In this document: one piece after another, positions 39,701 through 51,172 of the stretch
How positions within the stretch are numbered: the first letter of the stretch is position 1
Layout of the letters: the number at the start of each line of letters is the position of its first letter
From: Centropus unirufus
Lineage: Eukaryota; Chordata; Aves; Cuculiformes; Centropidae
DNA length: 64,000 nt
Reading direction: 5' to 3'
Assembly (NCBI GenBank): GCA_013397695.1
Contig: VYZI01000845.1
Location: forward strand, 83,883 to 147,882
The notes under the pieces: generated by a model
Seen by the model: the letters and a program-made list of their open reading frames with translations, nothing else
The model's database searches: none
What the model was told of the DNA's origin: nothing
Made by a program: the position numbers and the translations under genes

Positions 39701-41277
39701 AAAAAAACCATATTATGGCTGTTTTGCTCTATGAATCTGATTACAAAGGCAGCGACACCTGCATAAACAATGAAGAGAACTGCAAGAAAAGGCACCTTTC
39801 CTCTACAATTGTAGGGTAAACCCTGTTACAGTTAGTACCAAGTGTTTTCTCCAGAACTGCTTTGTTTTCACTCTGTTTCACAGTTTAGAATATATTTAAG
39901 CTTCCTTCTGGTAAGGTAAATTGATTTTCCTACAGCATGAGGGGATGTGTTCTCCTTCCAACTATAGATTTAAAGAAATACTACACATCACCTTACACTG
40001 AATAAAAATCAATTTTCTACCTGTAGGTGATGAAACTATTTCTCAACCCTGCTGAGCAGTTATATCTCAGAAGGCTTAAAATCATAACCTGGTTCATTAC
40101 ATCGAGAGCAAAAAGAATAGATGATCTCTTTAAATATATTATTTTACATGTTACTCAAGTTTTCCTTTACAAAGGTTATCCGAATTTTTATCTACTCTTT
40201 TTAATATTAAGCTTTCTCCTCCTCCCTCTTATACACTCAGCTGTTATCAAGAGACTTTGATCTTAGTAAAACCCCAAAACACATTACATCTGAAAAATGC
40301 AAAACAGTTGTCTCTCCCTTTCTCCTGGTGATAAAGGGCATTGTAGAAGAGCTTCATTAAACGCTCAGTTCTGAATCTGAGCACAACAGAAAGTCAGCTG
40401 TTAAGATTTGACTAAATGTTGGGGGGAAAAATATAGTGGGCAAAAAAAAGGCTTAATTTCTGGCAAAGAATGTATTTCCAGTCAAATGAGAAAAACCTTT
40501 CCCTGTCAGTCAGTCAATCATTGCATAGTTTATTTTAAGCTGCTGACAATGTGGCTTTGGAGATTAGGAAGCTAGTGAGCTAGAAAGATCAAATTAACTT
40601 TCTCCAAGTGGAAAAAATAAAAGCCTTCCACACATAAGCACAAAACTTAACCATTTCTATCAAGTTCAGAAAGGAAACACTGTCCAGAAACATTACCTGA
40701 TGTGAATTTTGTCAGTATCATAAAGTGGAAATAAATGCACCAGTTGAGAAGCAGGAATTGGGTACCCTACGTATGAGCTGGAGGAGTTTATTATCATGGT
40801 TTCTTTTGTGAATTGACTAATTAAACAGAGCTGTGCAAATACAAAATGAAGAATGCAAAAATGTGCTGCAGAGACAGCCTCAGCCAAAAAATTTCAGATT
40901 TTAATGCCTAAGGTTAACCACTGGGTTGCATATTTAACACCAACTGATTTTAAAGTCAAGTAAGCACCCAAAAATATGTGTAACTGCTGCAGAAGGTGCA
41001 AGTTAAATGCCCAGAAAGCAATACAATTTGCCTTTAAATTCCTAAATTTTGGCCTATTGTCAAGCAGCCATATTGACAAATTTTGCTCTCACCCATCTCC
41101 CAACAAAAAGCAATGGGCAACCTCTGCATCCTGTAAGAGCCAGTTAAATTACGTCCTCTGCAGTTCCCAGGGGAGAGGCTAAATGCCATAAAGATGATTT
41201 AAGAGCAGGGAGCTGCTCCCTAGGCACACTCGAAGTGTCTTGCAGGTAGAGGCAAGGGACTCCAACTTGAGGATAGA

Positions 41278-41306
41278 GGGGGGCGGGAAGGGGAGGGAAA
41301 GAGGGG
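41278..41306 (+). other. G-quadruplex-type polypurine tract
   Basis: Five guanine runs of three to six bases, separated by one to five bases, satisfy the G3+N1-7 pattern for an intramolecular G-quadruplex. The tract sits in a GC-richer patch in otherwise AT-rich DNA. A CCAAT pentamer lies about 75 bases downstream (near 41380) and 'taacataaagcag' about 30 bases after that. Whether these belong to a promoter cannot be told from sequence. Confidence 0.7.
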
Positions 41307-42011
41307 AAATTGTCTTCCCTCCTCTTCCTCTAAGAGCTGGACCCACGACCTACTCCCACCTTCCTATGGAATGCTGACCCAATGGATGGGTTTCTGCCTC
41401 AGTCTAACATAAAGCAGCTCTCCAGGGCATATGCAAGGTGATATCACACAACAAGGACAAGGTTTAGTAACCATCTCACATGTAAAACTCTATTCATACA
41501 TGAAAATAAAAGTCACTTTGCCCCACTATGCTCCAACAGGCATAATAGTCCACCTGGATTTTTTGTGCCATATGAGCTCCTCCTGTCTTCATATTATCAT
41601 AGTAAAGCAAAATTTTAATTCAAAACCCACAAAAAGTTCCTCTGAGTTTTGCATTAATAATTACACTGCTGTATTTTTTGATCAGCTATGTCTTCATCAA
41701 TACTGTTAAAACAATGGTCCTTTTGATTCCCCCAGAGGGGATCATAACTAAAATAAGACAAAGATTATTCTAAACGGTGACACAAACCCCAAAAGAAAAC
41801 ATGCCTTTCAAGTAAGTGCAGCAGCTTTTAATTTCTGAATTGTGCAGTCAAGCATACACATTTTTGTCTGATGGAGAATATAATTACCTTGGGGCATGTA
41901 AAAAATAACTGTTGCTTTTCCCTTCATGGTCTTTCTTGGGAGAGCAGTTTGGCAAGCCAATCAAGAAATTAAAACTGACATTTCACAAACTGATCGTCAT
42001 GTTGCTATTTT

Positions 42012-42029
42012 TTGTGTGTGTGTGTGTGT
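42012..42029. repeat. (TG)n microsatellite
   Basis: About eight uninterrupted TG units follow a T run. It is short and probably little polymorphic. Confidence 0.9.
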
Positions 42030-43070
42030 TTGCCTACTTAGAGTGAGTACAGCTATCAGGCAAATGCATAAAGAATCTGACACAGCCTTGAGCAGTATCT
42101 GAACTAATCATCAAGAAAATTAATTCCCTAAAAAATAAACCAGAAAATCTCGGTAGGTCATTGTACTGTCCTATATCTCTCTAAAGTGAGCCAAACCCTT
42201 TAAATCCTTGTATAATCAATCTCAGCTTCCTATCATTCATTTTAAGAAAGGTCATATTCATCAGTTAAATAAATTTCCAATTCATCCTGTTCTGAAATAG
42301 CAGATTGGTTAAGTGAAAGCAGCAGATGTGTTTGCTGGGCTTTCATTTCTTCCTCAAGTTTCACCCATTATCAAACAGAAATATTTTGCAATCATTGCTA
42401 AGTGCAGAATGGAAAGTTCACACACTTCTCTTAAATGCAGTGATGGCACTTTGATTAGTATTTATTTTACTGTCTCAACATGGTCCACAGCATAAAGGTA
42501 ATTCGGGGTGTTTTACAATGTACTTTGGAGGTGAATATTTATGTTCTATTTGGTTTTGACCCAAATTTGGTGGTCAGTTCCAGAAGACTTGATCCCTTGG
42601 TTACATATTTAAACTACTTCAGATTATGCTATTGTAAAAACTGAGAATTTCATTATGACTTAAATTAGTTTAAGTTCCAGAACAGTTTGTTTTGAGAACA
42701 AAGCTGTGTAAGCTACACAGTCTTGTCCAAAAAATGCCTGAAATGTGAGTAATGAAGCATTTGCATAACTACATTTTAATCCTCATCACTAAGCCTTAGC
42801 ATATACACATTAATACTTTCATTAGCATCTGAGCTAAATATTACTGTTTTTTTCCATCACAGATTACATCCACCCCAGGGATACTGACAGACTTTCACAG
42901 AAGTATAAAGAACCTCTCCAGTACCCGAGATACATGGTTATTAGCAGTCACAATATAACATATGATAGAAAGAAGAGTTACATAGGTTAGGTTTTGCTCT
43001 CCTGTATCCCAAACAAACAAAACCCCCTGAATATTCAGAAAATTCTTCCCTAATGTTCATATCAGTAACA

Positions 43071-43140
43071 GTTCATAGAATCATCGAATATCTCAAGTTG
43101 GAAAGAGCCCATAAAGATCAATAAGTCCATCTCCTTGTAG
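43071..43140 (-). mobile_element. CR1 LINE 3' end fragment, antisense
   Basis: The segment opens with 'gttcatagaatcatcgaata', the reverse complement of the terminal CR1 repeat unit. It continues with 'tctcaagttggaaagagccc' and 'ataaagatcaataagtccat', matching the last 60-70 bases of a CR1 element. Homology fades after about 43140, so only the extreme 3' end is recognisable. Confidence 0.85.
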
Positions 43141-45360
43141 TGTTCAAACAGAAAGTCAATTTTTTTTTAAAATTTATCATGAATAAATCAGTATTTATGA
43201 GCCACTGACCATTTAATGGTTCCTTAAAATTAGTAACTGCATGTGAATTAGTAGACTTTCTGTATTATACAGAAGCCACATCACTGTTTACCAAATAATG
43301 AAGCCAGAAGTTATTACTTATACATTCACTGAAAGTGGTATAGTACTAGCACATCTATCAAGATGCTTGACTATCTCAAGTACTAAAGAAAGTTTGCTTC
43401 ATTCAGAAGCAATCACATTACAACAATGAAAAACACGACACTTAAACTTGGCATTTATAATGGCCTCCAAGGTAAGAACATATAACAAATATATTAATGA
43501 AAATATTCATGGTAGTATAACAATTAAAATGAAAATAATCACTAGTTTCATTAACATTTACAGATTCTATCCACAGTACCTAGGAAATTTTATCCTGATA
43601 GTAACAAATATGTGCCTCCTAATACAAAAGCATAGAAAATCAGCTACTCCTTTCTCTCTTGTTACTGAAACATTACATTGGTGTTCCAATCCAGTGTAAA
43701 AATATTTAGAGGAAAATCTTACCTTGCAAAAATTATAATAAATCAAGTGCTTTGGTTTGTACTGGTAGAAATTTTAAAGTTGTTTGCCTCACTGTTTTGT
43801 AAAACCACAAGTCACACAAGACTTATGTTATCCTTCTGACACAAACTCAGAATTCTCATAAATCAACAGTTAATATTTACTTTGTGTTTCAAAAATCTGA
43901 TTCACTGAGATGGTTTCTAAACATGGTAAATAATTTAAAGAACTGCAAAGTCTGCATGTGGAAAGATTCACATGAACCTTGAGAATTCTTTTGTTGCATT
44001 ATTTAGTATAGTTATAAATGTCAGGTTACTGTTCACAGAGGTATGACTGTTTAGAATGGCATTTGCAGAATAATGTTTGAAAAAGTTCATGTGAGTGTTT
44101 CAGCGCTGCTGGCAAAGACTTCTTTTAAAAAAAATTCTTCAATGCAATAAGTTCTTTTAAAACAGATATACTTTATTTTTTTTCTGTTTTCAACTCTGCA
44201 AGTCCTCCAGCAGGCCAAAAGCATTCCAAATTCTGTAATTCTTATCACTGTTGTCTTAGTTGCACAGACTCTCCACTGAGCTTATGCTGCATTTTAAAAA
44301 ACAAACAAGCAATCGAACACCAAACAACAACCAACCCATCTCTCCCTCACCTGCTCCAAGGAGTTTCCACTGAAAAGGTAATAAGAGAAGATGAATACAG
44401 ATAGTGAAATATAAGAAAACAAAGGAACAAAACTATTTATTTACCAGGATATATCCAAATGCCATGGGGACAATTTTATTTTTCTTACAAGCACTGAGAG
44501 TATGGAGTACAATAAGTCAGAACAATCACCCAGGGTATTCATTTCAAAGTATGTCTTCTGTTTACACTTGGAATTCTTTTTTTTTTTTTTTACAGAGGGC
44601 AATTATTACCCTTTGTTTGACCTATACCTACTGTTTCTGATCATATAAGAAAATCTGATTCATTGGAAGTGCTATCTCAACCTCTATTAATAAGGAAAAA
44701 AAGTGGCAGAGCAACAGGAGCTGAACAGTTAAAAAAATCTACCTGCTCTTTAGAGGTGTCCTACATATTGTTCAAAACATTTGAGCATTTTATTACAAGT
44801 AGTTTTTGTTCAAGGGTGATTACTCAGAACATAGTAAAACATGCATATTGCAACTGATCAGAAAAAAATTAGGTGAAAAGAAATATCATGCCAACAAATG
44901 AGTTCCTTCTAGGTATGAGCTTAAGCAACAAGCCATTGAAAACAAGCAGCTATAATACACCGTGGGCCTCACTCCTGTATTCTTCAGCTCCACAACTTAA
45001 GTGTCTATTGATATGAAGTACTCAAACAGGGTAGCTACAGAAAGCAAAATTTCATATAGTTCTTTGCTAAGTTTATGCTCAGTTGACCCAAGGAATAGAC
45101 ACAAATATTTCCTAGAACACAGTTATTTGGCACACAATACAGAGAATAGTGAACATCTTACTAGATGTACCACAAAAGTGACAGGTTTGTGATTCAAACT
45201 TCTACAGGCAAAGATATAACACATCTACTTGGAGAAGCACCAAACCCACAAATGGTTCTTACTGAATGAGCAATACCATTCACAGAGCCCAGACAATTCA
45301 GCAATGTTCTTTCTGTGGTTGGGATGCTCTACAAAAGTCTCTCTCTGCCTTCTTCCGTAG

Positions 45361-45477
45361 GCTCCCTTTCTCACCAGTGGAAACACGACTCCAAACATTG
45401 ACACTCAGCCTATTTGCTTGAAGTCAAGCAACGTGAATGGTATCTATGAATCAAATTATTCTAGATTGTTTACCTAG
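45361..45477 (+). other. Candidate terminal coding exon, plus strand
   Basis: A long pyrimidine tract 'tctctctctgccttcttccg' followed by TAG makes a strong acceptor ending at 45360. The next 38 codons are open and end at TAG (45475-45477). The predicted residues include 'TSGNTTPNIDTQPICLK' and 'SSNVNGIYES', which look like genuine protein composition. No ATG is present, so it could only be translated as a downstream exon. An AATAAA lies about 315 bases further on (near 45791). I recognise no family, and no upstream partner exon is evident. Confidence 0.2.
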
Positions 45478-47736
45478 TAATCCAATAGTAGCAAAATCAC
45501 AAGTTTTTACAGAAGTTGCATGATACACCTTCCTTTTCCTCCTGGAAAAAATGTTTCTCCTATACAAGAAATGGAACTGTTTCATGTAAAGAAGAGCACA
45601 AATCATTATCATCACTTTTTTAAATTTTGAATTTTAGCAGACAAAATATTCGTGCAACATAGGACTTGAGACTCATTTTAGTTGCTATGTTGTTTTAAAA
45701 TTCATTTGATTCATAGAAGAAGAAAAAGAAATTGTCATATACTGGTAATAGGAAATATTTTTAACTCTAAAATTTTACTTCGTTCTAAAGAAAATAAAAT
45801 AGATATCATGGGATCTTACAGTTTACCACTGTAGATAATTATGAAAATCAAATTCAGGCTTCAATTTCAAGTTTTATCTATGTTGGTTTTCCTACAAGTG
45901 TATTTCTTCATGACATCTCAGTAGAGGATGATAATTTAATACATTCCATTTCTTTCATTTAGTTTCTGCTATTTCAGTAACAGTGGTTGCTGTATAAAAC
46001 TGCTGGAAGTGTCTTATTTTGTGGTCTTCATTAAAACATTTTCTGTTTATATATTTCTTTGCTGCAACAAAGGAAAAAACAGTAATATTATCTGCTAAAA
46101 AAATCAATCAAAATAACTTATCTTGATAACAGTTTTACCAAGGGAAAACTTCTTAGCTGTACAACTCAGAATTTATACAAATAACACAAGACGTATGACC
46201 TAGGAAATGTCTTCCATACAACGTTAGAACATACAAGAACTAGAATAAGTGAAAAAATAAAATTATTTCAATGACACAAACAAATTAGAATTTTTTTGAA
46301 AGGTTAACCATCCTTTAGCCTGTCTCAATCCATGACTGGAAAGCCAAACAAGTCTGAACATGTGATTTATCCACATGATAAAAGTTGCACTATAAAACAA
46401 AATTTGTTATCTACTGAAAGCCATTGGGGAAGTAGTGAAGCTCCTAAAAGCAAAATTATTGCAAGTAGTAAATAGCAGACATGCAGCATAGCAAATAAAA
46501 TTAGATAAGTTCTAAGGTACCAATGTTGGATATAATCTTTAGACATTTATAAGTTTCAGGAAATGCAGTTTGACACCAATTCTTCTCTATAAGTCTAAGT
46601 AGGGTTTAAGCAGTTAATAAAAGTATAAATAAAGTACTGTGTGCATAATGCGAATAAAAGCATTTATTCCAACCAGGCCCTTAAGTAGTTCCCAAATGTC
46701 ACAGGCAAAAGCCTTGTTAGAATTCATAATAAATATGTATTCATTACCTTGATCTCTGCCTCAGCAACAGAAAACATCTACATGTACACGTTGTCATATT
46801 CCAAATGTACAGTGGCCAGAATTTCACCCATTGCACTTAAAGGACATTTTAATCTCATGTACTGTAAGTGTATTTCAAAGGCTCAAGCTTCAAGCTTCAC
46901 CAGTATTGGTGGAGTTCCTCATAAAGCTCAAGGTGGGCCCATGATGTTCCTTGAAGGTACTGCCGTGCAACTGAGGAAATTCACTTCTAAGTACTTATGA
47001 ATGTTTTACACTGTGGTTGTGATGGCATTTACAAGACTCATCATTTCATACAATTTACAACACAATCTGAAACTATCAACCATTTTAACACCAGCAATCA
47101 AGAAAAAACAAATGCTTCTACTCTGACTAGATCTCTTTACAAAATACATCAAATATCATCTCCTACTTCCTAAAATTTATTTATTAAAAACATTGTTAGC
47201 TTTCTTACCACAGATTATCCTGGACAAAACTTAACAGAAATTAGTCTAATCTGGTCTCCAAGTGAAGCATCAAAAGAAGAGTAAAGGATTTATATCTTGG
47301 TATACAAGAAATTCTCTGAAATCCAATTGTTAAAGGATTTTTAATTCTTTAAAGTATGATGAATTCATTTCTAATAAATATGTAATAAATTAGCCTTTCT
47401 TAATATGTGTACTATCTTCTGTCTTGCCATAGAAGCAATAATACAGAGGTTGGAAGGTAATGATTACTTTCACCTCCTAGTCTCAATAAACACTCAAGGC
47501 TCAATGTAGTAAAAGAAAAGCTTATGAATAATTTTGAACTGCTGCTGTTAGCTCTTACATCTAGAAAATCAGTTGTTCTGTCTTCAGAAATATCCAAAAT
47601 CAAATTTATTCAAAATATCGATATTCAAATTTTAATTGAAAATTAAATACTAAAAGAACAGAATATCTTCTTTTATAGACACCCTGTAAAATCTTTCTTT
47701 GGATGCACCTTTCTGTGCCGCCAAAACACAAAGAAA

Positions 47737-47770
47737 TGTTTTTGTTGTTTTGTTTTTGTTGTTTTTGTTG
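47737..47770. repeat. T-rich (GTTTT)n-like tract
   Basis: Irregular GTTT, GTTG and GTTTTT units form a low-complexity stretch of about 34 bases. Confidence 0.75.
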
Positions 47771-48641
47771 AAGTGTTCTTAATAATATGCATCATCTGTT
47801 TCTGAGTGCACCAGAAGCAGCTTTTTGGGGTTTTTTTTTTTTACTTCATTTTTCTGAAACAAACTAAAAATTAAACAAGAAAAAGTCAACCCTTAAAAGT
47901 TCTGACACTCCATGAAAGCATTTTAAAACTACATATTTCAGACTTTTTAATTCAAGCCCTGGTTTCTAACAGAACATTCACTTACACTTTCAACTTTCAA
48001 TCTTTCTTCCTCTTAAAAGACAAGAACAAGAATCTTTGTTTCCCCTCAAGATGAAAACAGTTTCTTTTACCACAATTGAGTACAACAAGAAAAAAAAAAA
48101 AAGTAACCACAAAGTAAGTAAGAGATTAAAAATGCTGGCAGCATAGGACAGAGTACCTGTAAGAGAAATTTATTTACTACATTTTCTCAGGTTTATATTT
48201 TTTAAGGTCTTCTTTGCTAAAACTGGAGCATGAGAGAGATCTGGTCTCAGCAGAGCTCCAAAAGGCCTGGGAAATGGAAATTTCTGTTGAACTGAACATT
48301 TTAAAGGTAATTTTCTATGAACAATAAAGAAAGCAGTTTGGGTTTTTTCCTTTCTGCTCCCTGGTTTCATTAACCCCAGTGCTTTACATTCTAAGGAGAA
48401 AGCAAGAAGTCTTTGCTGACCTCATTTCTCCCACCTGCTTGAATTTCATTTATGACCTTAATTATATAATATTTCTTCTCATAAGCCTGCCTTTATTTCA
48501 TTTTTAAATAGATAAGAGCTTACAGCAAGGATCCCTAAAAACTTTTTCAGCTCTAATTTAATGCACACAGTAAAGTCAAAAGCATACATTAAAAAATACA
48601 AAGAGCAACTGATTATTAATTCCAGTTAAACTATTACTGAG

Positions 48642-48694
48642 GAAAATCACTGATCAGAATTATACTAATTAATTTTACATAATCAGTGATTTTC
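48642..48694. repeat. Stem-loop with a 13-bp perfect stem
   Basis: 'gaaaatcactgat' at 48642-48654 pairs perfectly with 'atcagtgattttc' at 48682-48694 across a 27-base AT-rich loop. The outer bases extend the stem by only a G-T pair. No terminal duplication or transposon signature was found around it. Confidence 0.85.
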
Positions 48695-49189
48695 TACCAG
48701 AGCAGCTTTGTAAGCACTTACAGTCTGTCAGGCTTTGCTTAATGTTAACTCCCCACCTTTTGTGCTTGTACACTTTACAGCATTGTTGAAAACTTGTCGA
48801 CAAAAGTAACATTTAAATGTTTAGTACTTGTGTGAGCTAAAAACAGAATTACTTCCTTTTGATTATTAATTACTGCTTTAAAATCACTAAGAAACATGTT
48901 TATTAATCTATGTACAAAGTTCTCTTTAAGGGTAATCATTTTATTGCTTTGCAGCACAATTCCAAAACACAATTCAGCACTTGACAGCTTTTGTTAAGCT
49001 TGTTTTTGTTAATTGGATACAAAAGTCACTTGTGGCTATTTGGATGGAACGATCGTAGTTTCACAGAGCTTTTGAAAGCTATAAGACTTAAACACATCAC
49101 TCATTCTGCTGAGCCAGCTTGACAGTTTTGATAGCCCATTACAGTAGTTTATATTTCATTTCTTGAAGATTTCAGTAGACATCCAGAAC

Positions 49190-49208
49190 TAGGCTCCCTT
49201 GGAGCCTA
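49190..49208. repeat. Short hairpin
   Basis: 'taggctcc', three loop bases and 'ggagccta' form a GC-containing 8-bp perfect stem. The size is within chance expectation. Confidence 0.75.
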
Positions 49209-50930
49209 ATGTTCCTTTGAGCTCTGACTTTGATCTCAGGTCATCATTACTTAATGCAAATAATCCATAGTGACTCCTTTCATATTAACATTAACCAGGA
49301 ACTTTTGCAGTACTACTTTCCCACGCCCTTCTTTATCTATTACCATGTTGGACAGTTCAAGAGGCACCTCTGTGAATCATCAAAAATTATTTCTCAATAA
49401 TTCAATGAATAATTCAACTGAACAATAATTAATGGATATGACATTTGTTTGAATAAAAGCAAGCCAGCAATAGCCTTGTGAAAAATAAAGTTGTTTGCAT
49501 TTTATTACAGAGAAAGTGAAAGAGAAACTCAACATTGTAAATTCTGTCTGTTCTTTTTTTTCCTTTGAAATGGTAATGAAGGTGCAACCAGGGGAAAAAA
49601 GCTGATCAGAAATGAGCAAATAGGGGGAATGTTATTTGTGAATATTCTATAATGTACAAACCATGTTTTCACTTGGTATTATTTATGTCCTTACTGCTTA
49701 ATATCTTAAAAATTCATAAGAATGGTAGTGGCAATAGTCAGTAACATTGCATTTCAATCAATCTGACCACAGAAGGAAGACGTACATTTTTAACTTCCTA
49801 AGTAAAAACTCAGAGATTAAAGTTAGTGTGTTGTATGACTGAAAAAGCAGCAAAACCTCTTCCATTCCCCCAATCAGATGTTTGAGTGGTCTAGCTTTAC
49901 AAACCTGTTTTGTCACTAGCAGCAATATGACCTGGCTCGCTAAACTAAAGACCGTTTACTGTCCTTTGCCACAAAATAATGTAAAGTCATGCAAGAAAAA
50001 TAAAGCAACTTTCTATGACAAAGATAAAACATGATTTTTAACATATCTGTAATGTGAACGTTTTTTATTCAGTAAAACTAAAAGACAATCCCATGCAAGA
50101 ATATCTTCAAAGTCAACTGCATTTGACAGAAATTCTTTCATGTCATACAAGATACATAACACATCCCACTCAACTCTCATCTTGTTTTTCTTTCATAAAG
50201 TACTCTCAAATTATTGTCTAATATAAAGCAATACTAACTTACACAATATTTATTTATACTAGATAATTAAATTACTTTAAGACTATATTGAAAAAACAAG
50301 ATAGTACTTGAGGAAAAAAATGAAGTAAGGAAGACAACTACTCTACTTTCTTTAGGATTATCATTACAAACAGGCCTGGACTGAACATTAAATCCCATTT
50401 GATGCCTTCTTGGTACCAAAAATCGAAGTATCCCATAAATGCAGTCAACAAAACTGGTTCTCAGCCAAGGTATTTAGAACTGAGTTATGTTTACAAATAT
50501 TAAAGAGTTTCCAAACAGCCTGCAAACAAAATCACAAAAAGAGGCAGTTGAAACTAGAGGTGTCAAGATATTTTCAGCTATGAGGGGCTAGGGTTTGTGC
50601 AAGTCTGAAACAGTGTGAGCATGTGGATATGTGGCTTTTTGTTTTTCAGTTCTTGAGATTCCGTAGACAGCCTCTTGGGCGTCAGTATTTTGTCCCTGTT
50701 GTAATGTGTCTGCAGCATAAAACTGAAAGATACAAGTAAGGAAAGACACTATCAATATTTAAAACAAAACCTGAAGGTCTCTTTTTGTCAAACAGAAAAC
50801 CCCAGGGTTTTAGTAAAATGCATAGTTGTCATTGTTGGCAGGGACACTCAGATAAGTAGATTTTGACATGCCTAAAATTTCTAATGATGAATTTTGTAAT
50901 AGTTAATCACTAGCATTAAGAAATAAAAGT

Positions 50931-51172
50931 CCTAGAATGACCGAACAGCTGAAGTTGGCAGGCATCTCTTGAAACTACCTAGCCTAACCTCCCTGTTCAG
51001 GCATAGTCACCTAGACCAGGTTGCTCAGGGCCACATCAGGTTGAGTTTTTAATATTTCCAAAGATGGAGACTTCACAGCCTCTCCTAATAACTTGCTGCA
51101 AGTGCTTGAGCACAGAATGAAAAGGTGAGGGAATTTAAAAGGGATTTCTTGTTTTTCATTTTTGTTGAATCC
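50931..51172 (-). mobile_element. CR1 LINE 3' end, antisense
   Basis: On the plus strand the fragment begins 'cctagaatgaccgaacagct', a diverged form of the terminal repeat and 'ggctgaggttggaa' block. It proceeds through 'aacctccctgttcaggca', 'gtcacctagaccaggttgct' and 'tttccaaagatggagacttc', then 'cacagcctctcctaa', and fades through a 'tttcttgtttttcatttttg' block. Order and spacing match the reverse complement of a CR1 3' region. Substitutions are numerous, implying an old insertion. Confidence 0.88.

Larger units (their letters stand above)
33720..43070. other. Unique AT-rich sequence, no gene seen
   Basis: No interspersed repeat family or gene is recognised. Low-complexity items are a 15-base A run (33798-33812), an A run near 39028-39043 and a TG microsatellite (42012-42029). 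The only compositionally distinct part is the G-rich, GC-richer patch at about 41160-41420. A short direct repeat 'aattaaagccagac' lies at 37812 and 37837. Confidence 0.5.
43141..50930. other. Unique AT-rich sequence, no gene seen
   Basis: No repeat family is recognised apart from T- and A-rich low complexity (44577-44591, 47737-47770, 47832-47842, 48090-48101). One splice-like plus-strand candidate (45361-45477) and two hairpins (48642-48694 and 49190-49208) are listed separately. Confidence 0.5.
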
